From Methylobacterium sp. WL119 (lineage in GTDB: Bacteria > Pseudomonadota > Alphaproteobacteria > Rhizobiales > Beijerinckiaceae): 53,454 bases of DNA. The notes beneath the pieces were generated by a model, which was not told the DNA's origin, made no database searches, and saw nothing but the letters and a program-made list of their open reading frames with translations. The DNA is taken from positions 1 through 53,454 of the forward strand of contig NZ_VRUU01000024.1 of NCBI RefSeq assembly GCF_008039875.1, read 5' to 3'. A program made the translations under genes and the position numbers. Below are positions 13,656-20,899 of the stretch, piece after piece (within the stretch, counting starts at the first letter, position 1; each line of letters starts with the position of its first letter).

Positions 13656-15904
13656 CGCTGGCCCATAGCTCCCGAAGTCTGAAGGCTTTGCCGCAGCAGC
13701 GCGTTCGCGTAGACGGGCTCGACGCCGCGCTGGACGATGTCGGCGATGCGATCGGCGCTGTCCGGCGCCACGAACAAGTCGGCCAGTCGTCCGGTCTGCC
13801 GGCCAAGAGCCGCCTGCCGCGCCTTGCCGCCGACGTTGGCGAACAGGGATCGGCCCTGCGTCCGCATCGCCGTGACAGCCTCGCCCAAGGTGTTCTGTTC
13901 CGACAGGGCGTCCTGCATGGCGCGGTCCGCCGCGGTGTTCGAGCCCGGCGGCAGGCGTCGGCCCGTGGCGCGGAGCGTGTGGAACAGCGTGTTCACGGCC
14001 TGCGGCGCGGCTGGGCTGTTCGGCAGAGCGCTGAGCACCGCGTCGATGTTCGCCTGCTTCTGCGGCGTGCCGGCCATGTCCTTCGCGAACTTGGCACCTC
14101 CGCTGTGATTGCCGCCGCCGATGAGCGCGGTTGCGCTGGCGTCGTACTGGTCGGCCATCCGCTGCCGGACCAGCTGAGCGATCGCCTCCGGGTCGAGCGC
14201 ACCGACGCGGCGTGTGGCGTCGGCCAACTCTCCGGCTTGGCCGCGTTCGGCAGTTGCCGGCAGGATCGCGTCGCCGACGGCCTGCGTGCCGGACAGCGTG
14301 CCGCGGCCGCCGCCACGGCCGGCAATCTGGCCGAGGGGGCCTTGGGTCAGAGGATCAAGGTTCTGCGCCCTGGCCTGCGCCTGCGCGCTGAGGGCGTCGT
14401 CGTAGGCCTGGACGCCTCCACGCGCCGGATCGCGGAGGATGTCGCGCGCATCGGCCGAGCCGGACGCGTAGCGCTCGGCCAGGAGCGGGTTGAAGCCTTC
14501 GCCGCTCGCGGACAGGGCCTGCGAACGCGCGCCCATGTCCTTGGTCACAAGATCGATCACGCGGCCGCTGTTGTCGGGAAGGTGCGCGATCTCGGGCCCG
14601 AGGACGGGATCGGCGCGCAACCGGCCGAGGGATGCGTCGAAGGCTGGTGTCCGCATCGGTGCGAAGTCGGCCGGGTCGACGAGATGGGCCTCGGCCCGGG
14701 CATAATCCGGCCGTGTCTGCGCGTTGATGACCTGCCGCACGTCGTTGATCGCGGTATCAGCCGCCGCCGCGGTGCGGGGCCCGAGGGTCGACGGGGCCAT
14801 GCTCTGCGGCGCGATGGTATCGAAGGCGTTCGTCGCCGCGGCGCGCATCTGGTCCGGCCGGTTGGCGTAGAAGGCCGCCATGGTCGGACCGCCGCCGGTA
14901 GAACCTTCGACGACGCGCTGAAGCTCGCCGAGCTTGGTGCCGTTGTTCGTCGCGAACTGTATGCCTTCCGGCCCAGAAAGCGGCACGCCGATTCCCCGTC
15001 CCGTATCGAGCACGGGTTGGCCGGTACGGAGCATGCCGGGCTCCATGCCGCGCGTGGCCGCCACGATGGCGCGGTCGGCACCCGTTGCGCGCGCTGCTGC
15101 GGCGGCGGTGCCGAGATTGCCCGCGAGACCGCCGGCCAGCCGAGCCGAGCCCTCGTATCCCGCCGGCGCAACCCGACCTGCCGTCTCGGACGCGACGCCC
15201 GGGACGGCGGCCTCCATGATCTTGCGGATGAGCCCGCCCGGGCCGATAGCGGCCCCGGGGGCGAACTCGGCGATGGTGCTGGCGTACTGCCCGGCCGTCG
15301 TCTCGGGCTTGCGGTACAGCGGCCCCATCACGCGCTCGATCATGCCGTTCAGATCGGCGCCGCTCGGCAGTGTCGGTACGCTACGGACCATCGCCGCGGC
15401 GCCGGGGTAGCCGCGGCTCTCCAGCGCGTTGCCAGCAGCGCCGCGCTCGGCCTGCTGGAGCGCTCCCACCCCGCCGAAGAAGCCGGTAGCAGCGTTGACC
15501 AGGCCGTGCACGATGCCGCCGCCGACGTCCCCGGCCGCGTCGAGCTGCGGCTTAGCGGGTGGGGCGCCCGGTGCCGGCTCGTCGAACTGGTCGAAAGGGT
15601 TCGGCTCCTTCGCCGCCACCGGCGCGGTCGCGGCGGGTTGCTGGTGGAAGCGTAGGAACGGGTTGTCCGGCGAAACTCCCGGCGGCAGCGGCTGCTCGGC
15701 GGCGGGTGCCTTCTGAAATTGCTCGAAAGGGTTGGGTGCCGGCACGGGCTCGTCGAACTGGTCGAAGGGGTTAGGCTCCTTGGCCGCCGACTGCGCCATC
15801 GCCTGGAACCCGCCGGGGACCATAGACAGGGCCGCTGGCGCGACCTTGGCCAGCGGCGAGACCGGCAGCGGGTCGAAGCGGTCGAAGGGGTTCGCCTCAA
15901 CCAT
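13652..15904 (-). CDS. NPFDQF-repeat phage virion/ejection-like protein
   Basis: The 750-residue product opens with five spaced NPF motifs (NPFDRFDP, NPFDQFDEP, NPFEQFQ, NPFLRFH, NPFDQFDEP) within about the first 110 residues. A Gly/Ala-rich amphipathic section follows, then a long helical region to the end. Proteins with N-terminal NPFDQFD repeats occur in prophages of alpha- and gammaproteobacteria and are usually counted as internal virion or DNA-ejection proteins (recollection, not searched). No lysozyme or transglycosylase motif is visible. ATG 15904 is chosen because it overlaps the upstream TAA (TAATG) and starts the first repeat. No other structural genes accompany it. Confidence 0.7.
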   Translation of the reverse strand: MVEANPFDRFDPLPVSPLAKVAPAALSMVPGGFQAMAQSAAKEPNPFDQFDEPVPAPNPFEQFQKAPAAEQPLPPGVSPDNPFLRFHQQPAATAPVAAKEPNPFDQFDEPAPGAPPAKPQLDAAGDVGGGIVHGLVNAATGFFGGVGALQQAERGAAGNALESRGYPGAAAMVRSVPTLPSGADLNGMIERVMGPLYRKPETTAGQYASTIAEFAPGAAIGPGGLIRKIMEAAVPGVASETAGRVAPAGYEGSARLAGGLAGNLGTAAAAARATGADRAIVAATRGMEPGMLRTGQPVLDTGRGIGVPLSGPEGIQFATNNGTKLGELQRVVEGSTGGGPTMAAFYANRPDQMRAAATNAFDTIAPQSMAPSTLGPRTAAAADTAINDVRQVINAQTRPDYARAEAHLVDPADFAPMRTPAFDASLGRLRADPVLGPEIAHLPDNSGRVIDLVTKDMGARSQALSASGEGFNPLLAERYASGSADARDILRDPARGGVQAYDDALSAQAQARAQNLDPLTQGPLGQIAGRGGGRGTLSGTQAVGDAILPATAERGQAGELADATRRVGALDPEAIAQLVRQRMADQYDASATALIGGGNHSGGAKFAKDMAGTPQKQANIDAVLSALPNSPAAPQAVNTLFHTLRATGRRLPPGSNTAADRAMQDALSEQNTLGEAVTAMRTQGRSLFANVGGKARQAALGRQTGRLADLFVAPDSADRIADIVQRGVEPVYANALLRQSLQTSGAMGQR

Positions 15905-16431
15905 TAGACGGACCCCAATGCGATGTTCAGGGACAGCATCTCGGCGATCATCGCGCCGCGGCGCTCGTGTCGACGCTCGCGTACGCGTTCGGCGAGACAC
16001 CAGGTGTGCATGTCATTGCGCAGGGCGCGAGCCAGGTCGCGAGCATCAGCCTTCGTATGGGGATGCCGAAGAGCCTGCTGCTCAGTGGTCTCGGACCACA
16101 TCACGACTTGCGTCATTGCGGCGTTGATCCCGACGACGAATTGCTCGGGCGAGTAGTCCGGCATGAACACCGGCATCAGCGCCTTCGTCCGCGTGAGAGT
16201 GCGCAGGAGTACGTCGCGGTCCTCTTCGTCGAGCTGAAGCGGCGCTCCGTGCTGCCCGTATGCCCTGTTCGCAATGCTCTCCATTGCGTTGCTTAGACAC
16301 CAGGCCGGGTGCTGGTTACGACACGCCTGATCCAGCATCTGAAGAATGAAAAGGATACTGGAGTGGAACTCGACGTAGGCCGGCGGCTCTTCGTCGTCGC
16401 CGTCCACAAAAAGGCAATCCGTATCGGCCAT
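15904..16431 (-). CDS. Hypothetical protein heading the phage-like cassette
   Basis: The 175-residue acidic protein starts MADTDCLFVDGDDEEPP. It contains a Cys/Trp-bearing helical region and ends with an Arg-rich segment followed by a short hydrophobic tail (MIAEMLSLNIALGSV). No family is recognised. Its TAA overlaps the ATG of the 750-residue protein, so the three cassette genes are translated in series. It is probably a phage accessory protein or chaperone for the larger one (inference). Confidence 0.65.
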   Translation of the reverse strand: MADTDCLFVDGDDEEPPAYVEFHSSILFILQMLDQACRNQHPAWCLSNAMESIANRAYGQHGAPLQLDEEDRDVLLRTLTRTKALMPVFMPDYSPEQFVVGINAAMTQVVMWSETTEQQALRHPHTKADARDLARALRNDMHTWCLAERVRERRHERRGAMIAEMLSLNIALGSV

Positions 16432-16762
16432 GGCGGGCCTCGCATCTTCAGATCAGATGCAGCGATAGTACAGTCTCCTGCCTATCGCGCAAAGAGAAAT
16501 GATAGATCCGAGCTCCTATTAATTTCCGACTGATTCAAGCGCCTTAAGTCACTGATATTCGCTCGCTATGACTTCCATTTGTATATCAGATTAGTATTTC
16601 GGTATCGGATTTTCCTATGAGGGTCTCCCGCAGTTTTTCCGCGCGCGTTCGGAGTACCCGGGGGGTGGATGCCGGCCATCCCCGCACCCGGCCGTTCGCC
16701 GCTTGGTGCGGGCGTGGCTCAAGTGCACACTGCCCCGCATCACCCCCGACGGATCACAGCTC
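16432..16762. other. Divergent intergenic region
   Basis: These 331 bases separate the leftward phage-like cassette from a rightward small ORF. The middle (16500-16610) is AT-rich and probably carries promoters. No gene, hairpin or repeat stands out. The ORFs crossing 16617-16760 have Arg/Ser/Pro-rich shadow composition. Confidence 0.4.
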
Positions 16763-17044
16763 ATGCACCTCCCGCTCGACATGCGCGCGACGTTGCTCGC
16801 CGCCTCCCTCGACGTCATGGCCGAAGAGATCGAGGCCGTCCGCCGCGGCCGCCCGGTCAGCCCCACCCTGGAAGGTGTGCTGGCCGAAGCGCAGGCCAGC
16901 GCCCGCATCCTCGCCGAGGAACTTCATCCGGCCCAGGCCGTGGCCGTAGGGGAGCCGCGTCGCCCCGCGATAGTGCCGGCCACTCAGGCCCCGGTACGCG
17001 AGGTCAGCGGCAACGTGGTGCAGCTGCGGCCGCGCCGGACGTAG
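16763..17044 (+). CDS. Small helical hypothetical protein
   Basis: The 93-residue product starts MHLPLDMRATLLAASLDVMA and continues with an Ala/Glu-rich helix and a Pro/Val/Arg tail ending LRPRRT. ATG 16763 is preferred over the upstream GTG at 16703 because the preceding residues look unnatural. The function is unknown. It lies just before the resolvase repeat array and on the same strand. Confidence 0.5.
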   Translation: MHLPLDMRATLLAASLDVMAEEIEAVRRGRPVSPTLEGVLAEAQASARILAEELHPAQAVAVGEPRRPAIVPATQAPVREVSGNVVQLRPRRT

Positions 17045-17109
17045 CCAGCCTCTACGAGCCTCGAACCGCCCTCAGAGGCCGCCGCATGCGCCAGCGGCAT
17101 GCCTAAGTG

Positions 17110-17222
17110 TGTCCGTTAGGGTATGCCGCAGCGTACACGGCGATGACCACCAGAAACCCTGTCCGTTAGGATTGACTTAGATCAACGGACATCCTCTTAT
17201 GCGGACAGGTTCCTAACGGACA
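17110..17222. promoter_or_regulatory. Repeat array upstream of the resolvase (res site or operator)
   Basis: TGTCCGTTAGG occurs at 17110-17120 and 17160-17170, and inverted (CCTAACGGACA) at 17212-17222. A partial inverted copy (CAACGGACA) lies at 17183-17191. The repeats surround the likely resolvase promoter. Such arrays are typical of resolvase binding sites that serve both recombination and autoregulation. Confidence 0.6.
17172..17200 (+). promoter_or_regulatory. Candidate resolvase promoter
   Basis: TTGACT (17172-17177), 17-bp spacer, TCTTAT (17195-17200). One full repeat abuts the -35 box, a partial copy lies in the spacer, and an inverted copy lies downstream, so repression by the bound product is likely (inference). 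Confidence 0.45.
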
Positions 17223-17231
17223 GTCCGCATC

Positions 17232-17870
17232 ATGAAAACCGTCCTCTACGCCCGCGTCTCAACCACCGAGCAGAACCTTCAGCATCAGCGGACACAGGCC
17301 GAGGCCGCGGGCTTCGAGCTCGACGAGGTGGTGGCAGACCATGGCGTGTCCGGTGTAAGCACGCGCCTCGCGGATCGCCCCGAAGGTCGGCGTCTGTTCG
17401 ACATGCTCCGGGCCGGCGACACGCTGGTTGTGCGTTGGGTCGATCGCCTCGGCCGCAACTATGCCGACGTGACCGAGACGATCCGCGAGCTGATGCGGCG
17501 GGGGGTCATCGTCCGCACCGTCATCAACGGCCTCACCTTCGATGGGGCTACCAAGGACCCGATGCAGCAAGCCGTTAGGGACGCGCTGATCGGCTTCATG
17601 GCCGCGATGTCCCAAGCCCAGGCCGAGGCCACCAAGGAGGCTCAGGCGGCCGGCATCGCCTACGCCAAGGCTGACGAGGCGGAACGGGCCTACAAGGGTC
17701 GCAAGCCCTCCTACAGCCGGCAGCAGTTTGCCACGGTGCGCGACATGCTCGGCGCCGAGGCTGGCACTTCCGAAATCGCGCGCATGACTGGCCTCTCGCG
17801 GCAGGCTATCTTGCGGATCAAGGCAGACCCGGCAGCGGGTGAAGGCGCCCTCGCCACCTGGGGGCTCTGA
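17232..17870 (+). CDS. Serine recombinase, resolvase/invertase family
   Basis: The 212-residue protein begins MKTVLYARVSTTEQNLQHQR, placing the catalytic serine at residue 10. RWVDRLGRNYADVTETIREL follows the family pattern (DRLGR). A C-terminal helix-turn-helix (about 165-195, TSEIARMTGLSRQAILRIKA) binds DNA. The size matches small resolvases of transposons and plasmids. It is separate from the tyrosine integrase that mobilises the whole island, so it may resolve dimers of the excised element or belong to a smaller nested element. Repeats directly upstream are probable binding sites. Confidence 0.92.
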   Translation: MKTVLYARVSTTEQNLQHQRTQAEAAGFELDEVVADHGVSGVSTRLADRPEGRRLFDMLRAGDTLVVRWVDRLGRNYADVTETIRELMRRGVIVRTVINGLTFDGATKDPMQQAVRDALIGFMAAMSQAQAEATKEAQAAGIAYAKADEAERAYKGRKPSYSRQQFATVRDMLGAEAGTSEIARMTGLSRQAILRIKADPAAGEGALATWGL

Positions 17871-17879
17871 AACGCGAAA

Positions 17880-17913
17880 GAAGCCCCGGCCAAAGCCGTC
17901 TCGGTCAGGCTTC
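17880..17913 (-). terminator. Imperfect terminator-like hairpin between resolvase and nhaA
   Basis: An imperfect stem pairs GAAGCC-type arms at both ends, plus an inner CCGG/GGCC-type pairing. On the minus strand it is followed by CTTTCGCGTTTCA. The same 13-base tail follows the hairpin at 19555-19580. It lies between two converging genes. Confidence 0.45.
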
Positions 17914-17969
17914 GTCTTCAGACGCTTGGTATCGGCCCGCACCGTCCGCTTCCGACCCTCTGCAGACCT

Positions 17970-19226
17970 TCAGTGCCGACCTTTGAGGAGGGGGCGTGGA
18001 GGTGCAAACCGGAGGACGAGTGCTCCCAAGAGCATGCAACCGATCGAGCCCACGAGCACGCCGATCTTGGTCTCAGCCTCAAGCTCGGGGGCATTGGCGA
18101 ACGCGAGCAATCCGATGAATAGGCTCATCGTGAAGCCGACCCCGCAGAGCAGCGCGACCCCGTAAACCTGGGGCCATGATGCATGCGCCGGACGCTGCGC
18201 CAGTCCCAGCTTCACCGTTGCCAAGACGAACCCGAACACACCAATCTGCTTGCCGAGGAACAGACCCAGGGCCACGCCGAGTGTGACTGGATCAAGCAGC
18301 ATCTTGGGATCGAACCCAGCTAGCGACACGCCCGCGTTGGCGAACCCGAATACCGGCAGCACAAGGTACGCGGACCATGGGTGCAGTGCGTGTTCCAGCT
18401 TGTGCAGCGGCGAGGTCGGATCATCCGGTTTGCCGATGCTCAGACGCAGTGGGATCGTGAAGGCCAGCAGCACGCCCGCCACGGTCGCGTGGATGCCGGA
18501 CTTGAGCACGAACAGCCACAGTATCGCGCCGATAAGCAGGTAAGGCAGCAGGCGGCTGACCCCGGCCTTGTTCATCGCGAACAGCACGGCAAAGGTGGCT
18601 GCCGCACCGCTGAGCATCGGCAGAGATAGGTCGGCGGTGTAGAACGCCGCGATGATGAGGACCGCGCCGAGGTCATCGATGATCGCCAGCGCGGTCAGGA
18701 ACACCTTGAGCGAAACCGGCACTCGCGAACCGAGCAAGGCCAGCACGCCGAGAGCAAAGGCAATGTCGGTCGCGGCTGGAATTGCCCAGCCACGCAGGGT
18801 TTCTGGTGAGTGCCAGTTGACGGCCACGTAGACCAGCGCAGGAGCAGCCATACCGCCGAAGGCAGCTACGCCGGGCAAGATGCGGTCAGGCCACGTGCGC
18901 AGGCGTCCGTCGAGCATTTCGCGTTTGATCTCCAATCCAACCAGCAGGAAGAACACCGCCATCAGAGCGTCGTTGATCCAGTGCAGGACGGAGAGGGGGC
19001 CGAGGTACGCCTTCAATGCCGCGAAGTAGGTGGGTGCAGCGGGCGAGTTTGCGATAACGAGAGCAAGAGCCGCGCTCACCATGAGGATGAGACCGCCGCC
19101 GGCTTCTCCGGTCAGCAAGTTGCGCAGGGCTGATGTAGGACGAGAGGTTAGCGACAAGAGCACAGGTCTCCACCGCTGGCGGCCCGACCAACGCTGAAAC
19201 CTGCCAGTCCGAGGTTCGGACCGCAC
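17970..19226 (-). CDS. nhaA: Na+/H+ antiporter NhaA
   Basis: This is a polytopic membrane protein of the usual NhaA length. It carries [20 protein letters not shown] in parts, [19 protein letters not shown], and the diagnostic [17 protein letters not shown] with the paired transport aspartates. It exchanges Na+ or Li+ for protons across the inner membrane. The open frame gives 418 residues from 19226, but the first ~20 are Arg-rich and unlike the family. A GTG at 19163 or TTG at 19157, both after GGAGA, are more likely starts. On a mobile element it is a selectable salt/pH tolerance cargo. Confidence 0.92.
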   Translation of the reverse strand: MRSEPRTGRFQRWSGRQRWRPVLLSLTSRPTSALRNLLTGEAGGGLILMVSAALALVIANSPAAPTYFAALKAYLGPLSVLHWINDALMAVFFLLVGLEIKREMLDGRLRTWPDRILPGVAAFGGMAAPALVYVAVNWHSPETLRGWAIPAATDIAFALGVLALLGSRVPVSLKVFLTALAIIDDLGAVLIIAAFYTADLSLPMLSGAAATFAVLFAMNKAGVSRLLPYLLIGAILWLFVLKSGIHATVAGVLLAFTIPLRLSIGKPDDPTSPLHKLEHALHPWSAYLVLPVFGFANAGVSLAGFDPKMLLDPVTLGVALGLFLGKQIGVFGFVLATVKLGLAQRPAHASWPQVYGVALLCGVGFTMSLFIGLLAFANAPELEAETKIGVLVGSIGCMLLGALVLRFAPPRPLLKGRH

Positions 19227-19554
19227 ACCCAGGCCGGGCTATCGCACCGATGTGCGCTGCCTGCAATCCGTGCCCGCCCGTGTGAGATCATGATGCCGAG
19301 GTCCGCTTCCCACCCTTAGCGGACCTGCAAAATGGGTGACGAACGCCAACCGTTTCCGCGCGTCCATAACCGGCTCGGCCCCGCCGCCCGATCCGATCAC
19401 GGGCTGGCGGGGGAGGTCGACTATCACACCGGCGGTGAGCCGATACGCGACGCGGCTCACCAAGCAGGATGCTGGTGCTCGGTTAGTCGACCGTCACAGC
19501 GGCGGGGTTGGGGGGTGTACCGGAATGGAGCACGATCTGAGACCTGAAACGCGA
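19227..19554 (-). other. nhaA leader region with 9-bp hairpin
   Basis: AGGTCCGCT (19299-19307) and AGCGGACCT (19318-19326) form a perfect 9-bp stem with a 10-base loop, about 70-100 bases before the nhaA frame opens. Other ORFs here are weak. The leader could hold a regulatory RNA, since some nhaA genes are preceded by the nhaA-I (Li+) riboswitch. That motif could not be confirmed by eye. Confidence 0.4.
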
Positions 19555-19580
19555 AAGGGGCGCCGGTGAAGGCGCCCCTT
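19555..19580 (-). terminator. Terminator of the 114-residue gene
   Basis: A perfect 10-bp stem (AAGGGGCGCC/GGCGCCCCTT) with a 6-base loop. On the minus strand it is followed by TTCGCGTTTCA. It lies 26 bases past the stop at 19607. Confidence 0.65.
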
Positions 19581-19606
19581 GGCATCTCGACGAGTGGTCG
19601 AGGTTG

Positions 19607-19951
19607 TCAGGCTGGCGCGCGCATGGCGCCGAGAGCCTCGGCGGCAGCGGCGGCCGCCACGATGAAGGGGCGCGGCCCCTGAACCTGCGCCATGAACCAC
19701 CCTTCGCAGTTGATGTTCGTGACCGTGCAGGAATGGTCTTCCTGAAGCCACAGAAGCTCCGGGGAGTTGATCTCGGCGACGAACTTCCACATCGCCGAGG
19801 CCTCCAACAAGACATCGAGCCACGTGACCTCCGGGCCCTGGAAGTCCTCTGCGTTAAACTCGATGATCTTGAACCGAGGGACGAACAAATCAGCGATCAT
19901 ACTGATGCCTCCCAGATCATGAAAATCGTCTTCCAACTTATTTTTCGGCAT
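19607..19951 (-). CDS. Hypothetical protein, 114 residues
   Basis: The product starts MPKNKLEDDFHDLGGISMIA and includes WLDVLLEASAMWKFVAEINS, NINCEGWFMAQVQGP and an Ala-rich C-terminus. It reads as a folded acidic alpha/beta protein of unknown family. An internal ATG at 19900 is a possible alternative start. It is followed by a good terminator, so it is probably a single-gene unit. It lies between nhaA and the replication block. Confidence 0.6.
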   Translation of the reverse strand: MPKNKLEDDFHDLGGISMIADLFVPRFKIIEFNAEDFQGPEVTWLDVLLEASAMWKFVAEINSPELLWLQEDHSCTVTNINCEGWFMAQVQGPRPFIVAAAAAAEALGAMRAPA

Positions 19952-20625
19952 GATGATGGCTCCAAGGGTCGTATTCTAAAATGATCTTTTCGATACTGGG
20001 CTTAGAACACCGTCATCATTGACCGCGCATGTCTTTTGGCTTTTGCCCAAGGCATAAACATGCGGTCTCTGAACACGCAGGAAGCTTCGATGAGCGGCAG
20101 GGTTACAAGCCTTAGCGATCACATAAGGCTCTGGACGATCCTCGTCAACGGATATTCGTATTTTTACTTTGGATATAAAAAACGGACAAAACTGACAACT
20201 TGGCGGACAAACCGTACGACTTGATATTATCGAGACAATTCTATTTGGCATGGCTGCAAAGCCTAGACCAAGCCGCGTCGGGGCTGATCCCGACGCTTGT
20301 GCGGGTCAGCCGAAAATGTCCGGTTCGGCAGGCCCTCCCCCTCAGCGGGAGAGGGTAGGTCGTGATCGACCGTGTTCTCGGCCTCGGGAGCTTCAAGCGC
20401 TCGACCTTGCTCCGCACCTAGCGTTCGCCGAGAGCCGGACGCCTTCCATGACCTCGGCTACGCGATGGCGCTGGCCAGTTCGTATGTCAGCCTCCGCGGA
20501 GGTTCTGACCTGTTCCGTCTGTCCGTCGGCCTTGGTGGTGCTTTTCCGGGGTGTCCGTCTCGCGCCCCAAAATCCGGCGGTGGGGGCCATTGGCCCGAAG
20601 GCCATGGCTCCCCCGTAAGGGATGA
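19952..20625. other. Gene-poor region left of the iterons
   Basis: No convincing gene is seen in about 670 bases. The section 19960-20240 is AT-richer and probably holds the promoter of the 114-residue gene. The ORFs crossing 20250-20620 have shadow-like composition. Together with the adjacent iterons the stretch could be part of a replication origin. Confidence 0.4.
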
Positions 20626-20867
20626 AGTTTGCGGGACCGAGTTTGCGGGAGTTTGCGGTGCGTTTATGCAAACCCGTAAAAGTCGTTTTAAATCAATGGC
20701 TTGGACCGCCTAAAATGTAACAGCAATCCTGGAGTTTGCGGGTAGTTCGCGGGAGTTTGCGGAGCCGAGTTCGCAAACTAAGTTTGCGGCAATGATTTCA
20801 ATGACTTAGCAGGGTAGCCTGCGGAAAGCAGGGGGAAGTTTGCGGGATCGGGGGTGGAAGTTTGCGG
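20626..20867 (+). repeat. Iteron cluster (AGTTTGCGG), candidate replication origin
   Basis: Eight direct copies of AGTTTGCGG start at 20626, 20640, 20650, 20733, 20754, 20781, 20837 and 20859. A variant AGTTCGCGG lies at 20744, and an inverted CGCAAACT at 20772-20779. An AT-rich patch (about 20688-20720) lies between the first three and the rest. The cluster starts 33 bases beyond the stop of the primase-helicase gene. Iterons next to a rep gene are the signature of theta-type plasmid or satellite origins. Confidence 0.75.
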
Positions 20868-20899
20868 CCCGTTTTGCTCGGTCTGCGTATGTCAGAACG

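Noticed and set aside
13643..15655. Long plus-strand frame opposite the NPFDQF gene
   Set aside because: Arg-rich shadow. The minus strand shows repeats, gene overlaps and natural composition.
17110..17222. CRISPR array
   Set aside because: Repeats are only 11 bases, in mixed orientation and irregularly spaced, and no cas genes are present; resolvase sites fit better.
20626..20867. CRISPR or simple tandem repeat
   Set aside because: The 9-base units have irregular spacing and lie beside a rep gene, so an iteron origin is the better reading.
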